From UBA7359 sp047618295 (GTDB lineage: Bacteria; Pseudomonadota; Gammaproteobacteria; Eutrophobiales; Eutrophobiaceae): a stretch of DNA of 19,738 nucleotides. Below the pieces are notes generated by a model. The model saw only the letters and a program-made list of their open reading frames with translations, ran no database searches and was not told the origin of the DNA. Where the stretch lies: the NCBI GenBank assembly GCA_047618295.1, contig JBLHKL010000030.1, positions 1-19,738 of the forward strand, written 5' to 3'. A program made the translations under genes and the position numbers. Position 1 is the stretch's first letter, and each line of letters opens with the position of its first letter. Positions 1 to 9,300 of this stretch are shown here, piece by piece.

Positions 1-108
1 AGTGAAGAGACAGAGGAATTGGTAAAACAAGAAAAGGCTGTACCAAATAGAAGCAAGGTCACTAATACGCCAAGTAAATCAGTTTGGGAAAAAAGAACTA
101 AAAAATAA
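1..108 (+). CDS. C-terminal fragment of an unidentified protein
   Basis: An open frame runs from base 1 to a TAA at 106-108 and gives 35 residues, starting SEETEELVKQEKAVPNR and ending VWEKRTKK. The start lies outside the window. The segment is hydrophilic, rich in Lys and Glu and has no recognisable motif, so it looks like a flexible, basic C-terminal tail. A 9-bp inverted repeat begins 5 bases after the stop, which supports this being a real gene end. The product cannot be named. The gene is convergent with the fumarase gene. Confidence 0.5.
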   Translation, partial: SEETEELVKQEKAVPNRSKVTNTPSKSVWEKRTKK

Positions 109-112
109 TCTG

Positions 113-136
113 GATTAAAAGTTATTTCTTTTAATC
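113..136 (+). terminator. AT-rich hairpin after the first gene
   Basis: GATTAAAAG (113-121) and CTTTTAATC (128-136) form a perfect 9-bp inverted repeat around a 6-base loop, 5 bases after the TAA of the left-edge gene. The position fits a terminator. However, the stem is mostly A:T and is followed by TTAG rather than a clean T run, so it would be a weak one. Confidence 0.4.
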
Positions 137-342
137 TTAGAGCTGTTTGACAAATACAGTCTGACCACACAGGCTGGAACAAGCGAAGCTTGTGAAAGTC
201 CGAGTAGCATAGCTGCGGTTGTGCTGGCACTTGTTAGCTGCCATCGACTATCTCTGTAACTTACGAAACTTTGCCTCTAGGTCATTTAGAAGCAGAGGAA
301 TTTTATCTGTAAAAGCAGTAAATGCCTTTTCCCATTCTTAAG
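137..342. other. Hairpin-rich convergent intergenic region
   Basis: No credible reading frame occupies this gap between two convergent genes. It contains three short inverted repeats in a row: ACAAGC-gaa-GCTTGT (179-193), GTAGC-ata-GCTGC (204-216, one G:T pair) and TGGCA-(9)-TGCCA (225-243). The central part, about 160-245, looks more GC-rich than the flanks. It could be a dispersed palindromic repeat unit, a structured RNA or simply a degenerate sequence. No second copy was noticed in this window, so repeat status is unproven. Confidence 0.35.
311..330 (-). terminator. Possible terminator after fumarase
   Basis: On the minus strand, 13 bases after the fumarase stop, AAAAG(G)CA pairs with TGCTTTT around a 5-base loop, giving a 7-bp stem with one bulged base that ends in a short T run. 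The position is right for a terminator, but the stem is AT-rich and imperfect. Confidence 0.35.
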
Positions 343-1860
343 TTAGGCTGATTTCCTCTGTAGGATAATCTTTTGCCATTCTTGTGGTCCAGTTTTATGT
401 ACTGAGTTACCGTTTACATCGACTGCCACAGTAACCGGCATGTCTTTTACTTCAAATTCATGAATGGCTTCCATGCCCAATTCTGGAAAAGCGATGACTT
501 TAGAATCGATGATCGCTTTTGAGACAAGATACGCAGCGCCGCCTACAGCCATTAGATAAACCGCTTTATGTTTTTTGATAGCTTCAATACCCATCGGACC
601 ACGTTCAGCCTTGCCAACCATGCCGATTAATCCAGTTTTATCCAGCATCATTTCGGTGAATTTATCCATGCGTGTTGCCGTAGTAGGACCAGCTGGACCT
701 ACTACTTCTTCTCGTACAGCGTCTACTGGACCAACGTAATAGATAAAGCGGTTTGTAAAATCAACACCGTCAGGCAATGGTTCACCACTATCAAGAATAT
801 CTTTTATGCGTTTATGTGCCGCATCGCGACCCGTTAACATTTTTCCAGAGAGTAGTATGGTTTCTCCCGGTTGCCATTCTTTTATGTCTTCTGAAGTCAC
901 TTCATCTAGATTAACGCGTCGTGCAGAAGGGCCGACATCCCAAGTCACTTTAGGCCAATCATCAAGATTAGGCGGTGTTTGTAATGCAGGACCTGATCCA
1001 TCTAAAACAAAGTGCGCATGACGTGTTGCCGCGCAATTTGGAATCATTGCGACAGGTTTGTTTGCAGCATGTGTTGGATAATCTTTTATCTTTACATCGA
1101 GCACGGTTGTCAAACCACCGAGGCCTTGTGCGCCAATGCCTAAATCATTAACACGTTCGTAAATTTCTAAACGTAATTTCTCAGTGGTTGTTTTTGCGCC
1201 GCGTGCTTTTAGTTCCTGTATATCAACGGGCTCCATTAAAGATTCTTTTGCCATAACCATGGCTTTTTCAGCAGTACCACCAATGCCGATGCCTAACATG
1301 CCAGGTGGACACCAACCTGCACCCATAGTGGGTACGGTTTTAACAACCCAATCAACAATATCATCAGACGGGTTCAACATAACAAATTTTGATTTAGCTT
1401 CAGAACCGCCGCCTTTGGCTGCAACTTGTATGTCGACCTTATCGCCTTTGACGATCTCCATATGAATAACAGCAGGTGTATTGTCCCCGGTATTTTTTCG
1501 TGCGCCAGCTGGGTCAGACATGATGGAGGCACGTAATTTGTTATCAGGATGGTTATAGGCCTTTCTAACACCTTCGTTAATCATATCTTCTACGGAGAGT
1601 TCGGCATCCCATTGCACATCCATGCCGACTTTAATAAAAATGGTGACGATACCGGTGTCCTGACAAATGGGACGATGGCCTTCGGCACACATTCTTGAGT
1701 TGATTAGTATTTGTGCCATGGCATCTTTGGCGGCTTTGGACTCTTCTTTCTCATAGGCAGCATTCACGGCCTGAATAAAATCCAAGGGGTGGTAATAAGA
1801 AATATACTGCAAGGCATCAGCGACGCTTTCGATTAAGTCATTTTGTTTTATTGTGGTCAT
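343..1860 (-). CDS. fumA: Class I fumarate hydratase, iron-sulfur type
   Basis: This 505-residue protein interconverts fumarate and malate in the cytoplasmic TCA cycle, using an oxygen-sensitive [4Fe-4S] cluster. Both halves of the family are fused: an N-terminal alpha-type domain (about 1-285) and a C-terminal beta-type domain (about 300-505). Three cysteines lie in conserved settings: RPICQDTG (C66), GWCPPG (C184) and PNCAATRHAHF (C276). Their spacing of 118 and 92 residues is close to that of characterised class I fumarases. The length is slightly below E. coli FumA (about 548). The ATG at 1860 is preceded by only a weak GAG-type ribosome site. The gene appears monocistronic, because a hairpin terminator at 1945-1973 separates it from acnB upstream. 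Paralogues such as tartrate dehydratase share the fold, but a fused single chain favours fumarase. Confidence 0.93.
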   Translation of the reverse strand: MTTIKQNDLIESVADALQYISYYHPLDFIQAVNAAYEKEESKAAKDAMAQILINSRMCAEGHRPICQDTGIVTIFIKVGMDVQWDAELSVEDMINEGVRKAYNHPDNKLRASIMSDPAGARKNTGDNTPAVIHMEIVKGDKVDIQVAAKGGGSEAKSKFVMLNPSDDIVDWVVKTVPTMGAGWCPPGMLGIGIGGTAEKAMVMAKESLMEPVDIQELKARGAKTTTEKLRLEIYERVNDLGIGAQGLGGLTTVLDVKIKDYPTHAANKPVAMIPNCAATRHAHFVLDGSGPALQTPPNLDDWPKVTWDVGPSARRVNLDEVTSEDIKEWQPGETILLSGKMLTGRDAAHKRIKDILDSGEPLPDGVDFTNRFIYYVGPVDAVREEVVGPAGPTTATRMDKFTEMMLDKTGLIGMVGKAERGPMGIEAIKKHKAVYLMAVGGAAYLVSKAIIDSKVIAFPELGMEAIHEFEVKDMPVTVAVDVNGNSVHKTGPQEWQKIILQRKSA

Positions 1861-1891
1861 TTAATATTGTCTCAGGTCTAATCAATTTAAC

Positions 1892-1924
1892 TAATATAGC
1901 TATATTATAATGTGTTTTTGTCTA
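1892..1924 (-). promoter_or_regulatory. Fumarase promoter region with 16-bp palindrome
   Basis: A perfect palindrome, TAATATAGCTATATTA (1892-1907), lies about 32 bases upstream of the fumarase start. On the minus strand it overlaps a TATAAT hexamer (1909-1904) and contains TATATT (1899-1894). The latter lies 19 bases from a TAGACA -35-like hexamer (1924-1919). A dimeric repressor or activator could bind here, but AT-rich palindromes also arise by chance and the regulator cannot be named. Confidence 0.4.
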
Positions 1925-1944
1925 CGCAGCTTAATTACAGGCAC

Positions 1945-1973
1945 AAAAAAGGCGACTAAAAGTCGCCTTTTTT
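1945..1973 (-). terminator. Strong intrinsic terminator after acnB
   Basis: GGCGACT (1951-1957) and AGTCGCC (1961-1967) form a perfect 7-bp GC-rich stem with an AAA loop. The stem is flanked by six A (1945-1950) and six T (1968-1973), so each strand has a T tract and the structure could act in both directions. It begins 17 bases after the acnB stop on the minus strand and isolates acnB from the fumarase gene. Confidence 0.92.
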
Positions 1974-1990
1974 GCTGATGCTAAAAGGGC

Positions 1991-4609
1991 TTAACTCACT
2001 ACAGCGACCGGAATCGACTCAAGTTTTGATTGTGCTTGTGAAGCGCTCTTTTGAAACGATTCGATCTCATCAAAGTTGAGGTAACGATAGACATCTGCCG
2101 CCATTGGGTCGAGATCTGCTGCAAATTCCATGTATTCTTCCATAGTCGGGATATGACCTAGTATGGAAGATACCGCTGCTATTTCAGCAGATGCCAAATA
2201 GACATTTGCCCCATCACCCAATCGATTTGGGAAGTTGCGTGTTGAAGTAGAAACTACAGTAGATTTTTCTTTAACACGTGCCTGATTCCCCATGCACAAC
2301 GAACAACCTGGCATTTCCAGATTAGCACCCGTTTTTTCAAATATTGTGTAATAACCTTCTTTAGTTAGTTGATGTTGATCCATCTTGGTTGGAGGCGATA
2401 TCCAAAGTTGCGTAGGAATTGCGCCGCCGATTTTATCTAACATCTTGCCAGCTGCACGGAAATGTCCAATGTTTGTCATACAAGAACCAATGAAGACTTC
2501 ATCGATCTTGGTGCCAGCGACCTCTGATAGTGTTTTTACATCATCGGGGTCATTTGGACAGGCTAATATAGGTTCTTTGATTTCATTCAAATCTATTTCA
2601 AAGATCTTAGCGTATTCTGCATCCGCATCAGGTTCCATCAAGACTGGATTTGCAATCCATTCTTCCATGGCCTTTGCGCGACGTTCGAGTGTGCGTGCAT
2701 CACCATAATCTTCACTTATCATCCAACGCAATAACGTGATATTGGATTCCAGGTATTCAATGATGGGTTCTTTGCCTAAGCGAATGGTACAACCACCGGC
2801 TGAGCGTTCTGCACTGGCATCAGACAATTCGAATGCTTGTTCACATTTAAGATTGGGTAAACCTTCAATCTCTAATATGCGACCAGAGAATATATTCTTC
2901 TTACCTTCTTTTACTACGGTCATGTCGCCGGTCTTAATTGCCGCCAGAGGAATTGCATTGACCAAATCACGCAAGGTAATACCGGGTTGCATCTCACCTT
3001 TGAAGCGTATTAAAACAGATTCCGGCATATCCAGTGGCATCACACCGGTAGCTGCAGCAAATGCGACCAGGCCAGAACCAGCTGGAAAGGAGATACCAAT
3101 CGGAAAACGTGTATGTGAATCGCCACCTGTTCCTACTGTGTCAGGTAATAACATACGGTTTAACCAGGAATGAATGATGCCATCGCCAGGTCGTAGTGCG
3201 ACACCGCCACGGGTCTGGATAAAATCAGGTAGCGTGTGATGTGTAATCTCATCTATCGGTTTTGGATAAGCTGCTGTATGACAGAAAGACTGCATGATCA
3301 AATCGGCGGAAAAACCGAGACAGGCCAGATCTTTTAATTCATCTCGTGTCATTGGGCCCGTTGTGTCTTGTGAACCAACCGTGGTCATCTTGGGTTCGCA
3401 GTAAGTGCCAGGTCGAATACCCTCAACACCACAAGCTTGACCCACCATTTTCTGTGCCAAGGTATAACCTTTGCCGGTGTCATTTGCGGGTACAGGCACA
3501 CGAAATAGATCGCTAGTTTTTAATCCCAATGCTTCACGAGCACGCGTTGTTAAGCCACGGCCAATGATTAATGGAATTCGTCCACCTGCTTGTACTTCGT
3601 CAAGAATGATATCGGTCTTTAATGAAAAGTCACAAAGCTCTTCACCTGTTTCAGCATTTTTTATCTTGCCTTCATAAGGGTAGATATCGATGACATCGCC
3701 CATGTTCATTTTGCTAACATCACATTCAATGGGTAGGGCGCCAGCGTCTTCCATGGTATTGAAAAAGATAGGTGCAATCTTACCGCCAAGGCAATAACCA
3801 CCATCACGCTTATTAGGAATAAATGGAATGTCATCGCCCATGTGCCAAAGCACAGAGTTGGTCGCTGATTTACGTGAAGAACCTGTCCCCACAACATCAC
3901 CAACATAGGCTAGTGGATGGCCTTTTGCTTTTAATGTTTCGATTTGTTTGATGGCGCCGATTTCACCTGGCTTATCCGGCGTTATGCCCTCACGTTCCAT
4001 CTTTAACATGGCTAATGCATGTAATGGAATATCGGGTCGCGACCATGCATCGGGAGCGGGTGAGAGGTCATCGGTATTGGTTTCGCCAGAGACTTTGAAT
4101 ACGGTGACCGTTATTTTTTCAGCCAATTTTGGCTTAGAAGTAAACCACTCGGCATCAGCCCAGGATTGAATAATTTTTTTCGCATGTTCATTGCCAGCAT
4201 CGGACTTTTCTTGCACATCATGTAATGCATCGAACATTAACAAGGTATGTGACAGTGCTTCTACAGCCGCTGGTGCCAGAGCCTCATCATCAAGACAGTC
4301 AATTAATGGCACGATATTGTAGCCACCTAGCATTGTTCCCAAAAGTTCCACCGCTTTAACCTTACCGATTAAAGGAGATTCTGCTTCGCCTTTGGTAATG
4401 GCGGCTAGAAAACCTGCTTTGACATAGGCAGCTTGGTCAACGCCGGCTGGAATGCGATTGGTTATCAGGTCGAGGATAAAGTCTTCCTCACCTGCTGGTG
4501 GATTTTTTAGCAATCCAACCAAATCCGCAGTTTGTTCTGGGTTCAAAGGTTGTGGAACGACTCCCTGGTCGGCCCGCTCTTGTACATGTTGGCGATAAGC
4601 TTCGAGCAA
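1991..4609 (-). CDS. acnB: Aconitate hydratase B
   Basis: AcnB isomerises citrate to isocitrate in the TCA cycle, and the family can also act as an mRNA-binding regulator when its cluster is lost. The 872-residue chain aligns by eye with E. coli AcnB (865) from the first residues (MLEAYRQHV) onward. It shows the N-terminal HEAT-like domain, the swivelling domain (about 160-380, GETNTDDLSPAPDAWSRPD) and the catalytic domains. The cluster ligands are C710 (IGSCMTNIGHFRAAG) and C769/C772 (PGCSLCMGNQ), the same numbers as in E. coli. The start is TTG at 4609: family alignment begins there, and GGAG sits 7 bases upstream. The gene has its own promoter candidate and terminator, so it is probably a single-gene unit, though read-through from mnmA is possible. 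Confidence 0.97.
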   Translation of the reverse strand: MLEAYRQHVQERADQGVVPQPLNPEQTADLVGLLKNPPAGEEDFILDLITNRIPAGVDQAAYVKAGFLAAITKGEAESPLIGKVKAVELLGTMLGGYNIVPLIDCLDDEALAPAAVEALSHTLLMFDALHDVQEKSDAGNEHAKKIIQSWADAEWFTSKPKLAEKITVTVFKVSGETNTDDLSPAPDAWSRPDIPLHALAMLKMEREGITPDKPGEIGAIKQIETLKAKGHPLAYVGDVVGTGSSRKSATNSVLWHMGDDIPFIPNKRDGGYCLGGKIAPIFFNTMEDAGALPIECDVSKMNMGDVIDIYPYEGKIKNAETGEELCDFSLKTDIILDEVQAGGRIPLIIGRGLTTRAREALGLKTSDLFRVPVPANDTGKGYTLAQKMVGQACGVEGIRPGTYCEPKMTTVGSQDTTGPMTRDELKDLACLGFSADLIMQSFCHTAAYPKPIDEITHHTLPDFIQTRGGVALRPGDGIIHSWLNRMLLPDTVGTGGDSHTRFPIGISFPAGSGLVAFAAATGVMPLDMPESVLIRFKGEMQPGITLRDLVNAIPLAAIKTGDMTVVKEGKKNIFSGRILEIEGLPNLKCEQAFELSDASAERSAGGCTIRLGKEPIIEYLESNITLLRWMISEDYGDARTLERRAKAMEEWIANPVLMEPDADAEYAKIFEIDLNEIKEPILACPNDPDDVKTLSEVAGTKIDEVFIGSCMTNIGHFRAAGKMLDKIGGAIPTQLWISPPTKMDQHQLTKEGYYTIFEKTGANLEMPGCSLCMGNQARVKEKSTVVSTSTRNFPNRLGDGANVYLASAEIAAVSSILGHIPTMEEYMEFAADLDPMAADVYRYLNFDEIESFQKSASQAQSKLESIPVAVVS

Positions 4610-4616
4610 AACAATT

Positions 4617-4620
4617 CTCC
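4617..4620 (-). promoter_or_regulatory. Ribosome binding site fixing the acnB TTG start
   Basis: On the minus strand GGAG lies 7 bases before a TTG codon. No ATG or GTG lies at this position, and the conserved AcnB N-terminus begins exactly at the TTG. The site therefore decides the start. Confidence 0.7.
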
Positions 4621-4673
4621 TGTAGTTATTCTTGGATGGGACGCTAAATGAGCATCCTGATCGAAGGGCGGCT

Positions 4674-4702
4674 AGTATAAATGAAGATCTTGTTAATGTT
4701 TA
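4674..4702 (-). promoter_or_regulatory. Candidate sigma-70 promoter of acnB
   Basis: On the minus strand TAAACA (4702-4697) and TATACT (4679-4674) are separated by exactly 17 bases. The hexamers match the consensus at 4 of 6 and 5 of 6 positions. The site lies about 65 bases upstream of the acnB start and just past the end of mnmA, the expected place for an independent promoter. Confidence 0.5.
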
Positions 4703-4732
4703 ATCGAATTTACGCTTTATTTTAGTGCGTTT

Positions 4733-5827
4733 TTAATCGACAGAATCGATTATCCCACCACCGAGGCAGACACTTTCTTTATAAAATACAATGAATTGGC
4801 CCGGTGTGATGGCCCTTTGAGACGAGTCAAAACTGACGCTACACCTGTCATTTTCAATTTTTTCGATGGTACAGCTTTGATCTGCTTGCCGATAACGGTT
4901 TTTTGCCTGACATTTATAGGGAATTTCAGGTATTTCTCCTGAAATCCAGTTGATACTAGATGCTGTTAGACCGTGACTGTGGAGCAGGGGATGGTCATGA
5001 TCTTGAGCAACGATTAATTCATTTTCTTCAATATTTTTTTGTACGACATACCAGGGCGCATCACTAGCCCCTTTGACACCACCAATACCCAAGCCTTGCC
5101 GTTGCCCAAGTGTGTAGTAAAAAACACCTTCATGCCCACCAATGGTGCTGCCTGCCGTGGTTTTGATATTGCCTGGATCAGGAGGAATATAGCGACTTAG
5201 AAATTGACGGAAGGGTTGTTCACCGATAAAACAAATACCGGTGCTATCTTTTTTATCATGCGTTATCAAACCTGCTTGTTCGGCACGTTGTCTGACATCG
5301 GCCTTATCAAGTTCGCCGATCGGGAACAGCGATTTTTCTAATTGCGTTTGGTTTAATCGGCACAAGAAGTAACTTTGATCCTTGTTTTGATCTAATCCTT
5401 TTAGTAATTGATATGTGTTTTCTTGTTGATGTATACGAGCGTAATGGCCGGTAGCAATTTTTTCTGCACCGAGGTTTGTTGCATGTTCCAGAAAGGCCTT
5501 AAATTTAATCTCTTGATTACACAAAACATCAGGATTGGGTGTACGGCCGTTTTTGTATTCGCTGAGAAAGTTTTTAAAGACCTTGTCCCAATAATCTGCA
5601 GAGAGATCAACAGTGTTTAAGGGGATATCAAGCTTATCGCAAACCATCATGGCATCTTCTACATCGGTCTCCCATAAACAAGCGCCATCTTCGGAGGTGT
5701 CATTCCAGTTTTTCATGAATAAGGCCTCAACTTCATAGCCTTGTTCTTTCAGTAACATTGCCGTTACCGATGAATCGACTCCTCCGGAGATGCCAACGAT
5801 GATTTTATTGTTAGTTTTTTTATTCAC
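4733..5827 (-). CDS. mnmA: tRNA-specific 2-thiouridylase MnmA
   Basis: MnmA adds sulfur to the 2-position of wobble uridine 34 in the Lys, Glu and Gln tRNAs, using ATP to activate the base and a persulfide sulfur donor. The 364-residue protein (E. coli 368) has the PP-loop SGGVDSS at 14-20, the catalytic Cys C103 in NPDVLCNQEIKF and the persulfide-forming C199 in DSTGICFIGE. It also carries the C-terminal beta-barrel with LGQRQGLGIGG. The start is GTG at 5827, inside the end of the upstream Nudix gene: GTGAATAA contains both the mnmA start and the nudJ stop, so translation is likely coupled. The pairing with nudJ matches E. coli. No hflD or purB follows; acnB is the next gene. Confidence 0.97.
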   Translation of the reverse strand: MNKKTNNKIIVGISGGVDSSVTAMLLKEQGYEVEALFMKNWNDTSEDGACLWETDVEDAMMVCDKLDIPLNTVDLSADYWDKVFKNFLSEYKNGRTPNPDVLCNQEIKFKAFLEHATNLGAEKIATGHYARIHQQENTYQLLKGLDQNKDQSYFLCRLNQTQLEKSLFPIGELDKADVRQRAEQAGLITHDKKDSTGICFIGEQPFRQFLSRYIPPDPGNIKTTAGSTIGGHEGVFYYTLGQRQGLGIGGVKGASDAPWYVVQKNIEENELIVAQDHDHPLLHSHGLTASSINWISGEIPEIPYKCQAKNRYRQADQSCTIEKIENDRCSVSFDSSQRAITPGQFIVFYKESVCLGGGIIDSVD

Positions 5828-6278
5828 TGTTAAGAGAATGATGAATTAATTCGAGGGGATAGCGCTTTCCGCTTTGGTAATCTTTAATACAATGTGTGAC
5901 TAGGGGACTGCGCATGCGCTCATGTTCTTTTTCAATTTCATCTTCTGTTAACCATGCAGCGCGAACGATGCCTTCATCAAGTGTTTGTCCTTTATGTTCC
6001 TTGATGCATTGACCATAGAAACAAAAACGTAAATAAGTAATATCTGACTGATGCGGGTTAGGATAAAGATAAACACCGACTAATGCTTCTGGTTCAAATT
6101 CCCAGGCAGTTTCCTCCATGACTTCACGTTTGACGGCTTCAATCAAGGTTTCGCCATGTTCCAGATGTCCTGCTGGTTGATTGAATACGAGCTTGCCATT
6201 GATTGATTCTTCAACCAGTAGGAATCGACCCTCTTGTTCAGCAATCGCAGCAACAGTCGTGTTTGGTTTCCACTGCAT
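5820..6278 (-). CDS. nudJ: NudJ-type Nudix phosphohydrolase
   Basis: This 152-residue cytosolic protein carries a Nudix box at residues 37-59: G37, E43, R51, E52, E55 and E56 are all present, so the metal-binding and catalytic residues are intact. The late consensus glycine is Ala58 (EETAW). E. coli NudJ (153 residues) hydrolyses thiamin pyrophosphate precursors and nucleoside tri- and diphosphates. Similar length, the start MQWKPNTTVAAI, the NQPAGHLE segment and the position directly before mnmA support orthology. The ATG at 6278 has a good ribosome site (AAGGA, about 8 bases upstream). The last 8 bases overlap the mnmA start. Nudix substrates cannot be predicted firmly, so the family call is more certain than the substrate. 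Confidence 0.9.
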   Translation of the reverse strand: MQWKPNTTVAAIAEQEGRFLLVEESINGKLVFNQPAGHLEHGETLIEAVKREVMEETAWEFEPEALVGVYLYPNPHQSDITYLRFCFYGQCIKEHKGQTLDEGIVRAAWLTEDEIEKEHERMRSPLVTHCIKDYQSGKRYPLELIHHSLNSE

Positions 6279-6356
6279 TATGACTTCCTTGGTAATTAGA
6301 TGTTGTTAGATAAGTACTGATACTTCTAAGGATGTGCCAGAAGCTGACAAATCGTG

Positions 6357-9300
6357 TTATCCGTTTTTACTGCCTTTCTTTATTTTTACTATATCTGGAT
6401 TATCCCAGCTGCCCTTAATGCTGTATTGATACCTTAAGATCTGATCTATTTTTTCTGGGATAGACTTGAATAACTCGCCAGTAAGATAAATAACGGCACC
6501 TACTCCGACACCTATAGGGCCAAATAATGCGCTGGCGACAGGTAAACTGTTAGAGACTTTGGGTGTTATGGTTGCAATCTGATCATAATCTTCTGTGACG
6601 ATCCCGGTTCGTCCACTGACAATGATATTTGCAGCCGGACCAATCATTTCGAGGTCGTTTGTATACGCATGACCTTGATCCATATTAAAGCTTCCACTAA
6701 TACTATCGAATGCAAATCCTTTTTTGAAAAGGTCGGTAAAATCGAGAGCGAGTCTTCTTGGCAAGGTTTGAATACTGAGTAGTCCAAATAGTCGACCAGC
6801 AGATGGGTTGATATCAAGGAATTGGCCTTTATCAATTTTCATGTCGAGTTCACCAATGATCTTTTCCATAGAGAAATTCATTGGCGTGTCCATCCAGTTT
6901 GCATTCATTTCAATTGTTGTTTGACCCTCTTGAATGTTGGCAGAGTTATAATTAAATGTAGCGAGCATAGTTTCAATGGACTCAGATTCTAACTTGGCAT
7001 AAAACTCGGAACGATCTATACCATCTATACGCATCCACTCACCATTTGCTGTAATGTTAAAACCGGGTTTGGAAATACTTAGATTACTGATGTTAATACC
7101 ATTTTCAACATTGTTGGTTTGCAGTTCAAGTTGTCCGAGTTGATTGTCTTTATAATTGAAACTTTTAATACTGACCTCTAGCTCGGGTATTTTATCTATT
7201 TCAGACTGACTTGAATCATTCTCGGTTTCACTTCCATGCAATGACAGAGATTCTAGTTCAACAAGTAGTTTGTCATTTTGATTGTTACCCGTTTTTATTA
7301 ATTGAGCATGACCTTTAATTTCACTTCCATCAAAAGAAACCTTCCAGCCTTCAGCGGGGTTGTTTAAGTTTATTTTGACATCATTAAAAATATTGTTGAT
7401 GATTTGTAATTCACCAATAGTGAATTCTCCAGTTATTCCACTAGTTTGATGTGATGCATTTTTCTGTGATTGGGCAATATTGTCTATTGCAATGACGTCT
7501 ATCCATTCCGACAGGTTTAATTTCTCAAGGCTACCTTGTATTGATATATCACTTGTTTGTGGCGACTCACCATGTTGTTGGCCTAGACCGATAAGTATAT
7601 TTTTAACCATCAAGTTGTTGCTGTTGTCGATACTGACATCAGTGAAGAAAGTATTGTCAAAATTAAAATTAATTTTATTAATTGATACGCCAGTCAATCT
7701 GGTCGACAAAGTTAATGGACGTGTTTCTTTTTTGCTTTTGCCAAAGGGATAAGGCAGGTTTATCTCAACACCATTTAAGTCGGAACTTAATTCTACATCT
7801 CTGTTACTAATGTTGTTGTCTGACATGGATTTTTTAAGTGAGAGGGACCATTTACTTTCCCCATCAAAATAGGTGCTTATGCTTTTCCCTACGCTATTGG
7901 ATGATGGAAAGAAACTGCCAAGTTGGTTCACAATAAATGCCTTGTCGGCAATGCCAGATATCTCGTATATCTCAGAGTAGGGTTCATCTGGACCTATTCT
8001 GGGGATAGTGAGTGTTACCGGTAGACCTTGATATAAAGCATCAATATCACCGCCCCATACTTTATGATTGGTAAAGTTAACTTTGCCATTTACATCCTCA
8101 AGCCCTAATCCAGGTATATTAGATTCAATAGTAGCACCAGTAAAAACCACCAAGCCTTCAACGTTTGTATTATCTTTCTCCAAAGGGATGTCTAATTTTA
8201 GGTCAAGATCAAAATTGCCGACGACATTGTTTATTGATTCACGTAAAGAATTTTTTTCTTTGAGTGGGCTTTGAGAAATAAAATGAGTGGCATCACTGGT
8301 ATGACCGTTTAATGACCCGGTGATATTTAGCAGGTGATTACCTTTGCTAAGGTTTTTAATTTTGCCTGAAAGATCGTTGATTTTCGCATCGAAGATATAG
8401 CCTGAGCGAGATAGGACTGAGAGGTCATCATTATTTAAAATGATTTCGGCGGTAAAGTTATCAATGGCTGGCCATTTCTCATTATATTCAAGTGTCGTAT
8501 CTTCAATGTTAATGAGTGCCTTGAAATATCCTTCAGCATTATCAAATGGATAATCGCTGAGGTATCCATGGAAGAGTAAATCACCGGATAAAAATTTACC
8601 CCCAGCCAGAGCATTATTAAACCAGGTACGTAATTTGGGGCTGGTTTGTCTTGGTAAGTAAGCAGGTATGTTTTCTATACTCGTTTCATCGACATGCATT
8701 ACCATATCAATATAGGGTGACTTTTTATCAAACCTGATCTTTCCAGATGTGTTAATAGATAAGTCTATGGATGCAATGTTCAGTTTGTGAATGATTAGCT
8801 CAGCTGTCTCATCATTAATCAAATCTAAGTTTGCGTTCAGGTCTGAAAAAGAAAGCGGCTCTTCGTATAGAGTGCCAACCTTGATTTTAGGAGTTGAACT
8901 ATTAAGTTGAAGATTTATTTTTTTACTATTGGCAGTTAATGAACCTTTTAGACCAGAGATTGAATGGTTCTCATCAGCAGACATGAACTCAAGATTGTTG
9001 AACGCAGTCTTAAATAGAAAAGGGTTGTTTTCTTTTGAGACAGGATGATAGCTGATGTTTAAGTCTATAAGTTCTCCCTTGAATGTATGCTGCTCAAATA
9101 CGTCTTTGATGTTTTTAGGAATGACATTAGTGGTGATTATAAAAGGTAAAACTTCCTCTAGATTCAGATAAGAAAAATAGGCGTCATATTGATTATTATC
9201 GTTAGCATCTTTCTCAATGATTAATTGGTAGTTTGACTCAGGCCAAATTTTATTTGCCGTTTGTAATTCATCAATTGCTATATTCAGCAACCAATCTTTG

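Noticed and set aside
2736..3173. A 145-codon open frame on the plus strand
   Set aside because: It is wholly antisense to the conserved catalytic region of acnB and has no family resemblance.
4711..4736. ACGC...GCGT hairpin after mnmA as a terminator
   Set aside because: The stem is only 4 bp with an 11-base loop and no proper T tract on the minus strand.
6102..6170. Possible inactivation of the Nudix box (Ala58 instead of the late Gly)
   Set aside because: All Glu and Arg residues needed for metal binding and catalysis are present, and EETAW-type boxes occur in NudJ-like proteins as I recall them, so it is probably active.
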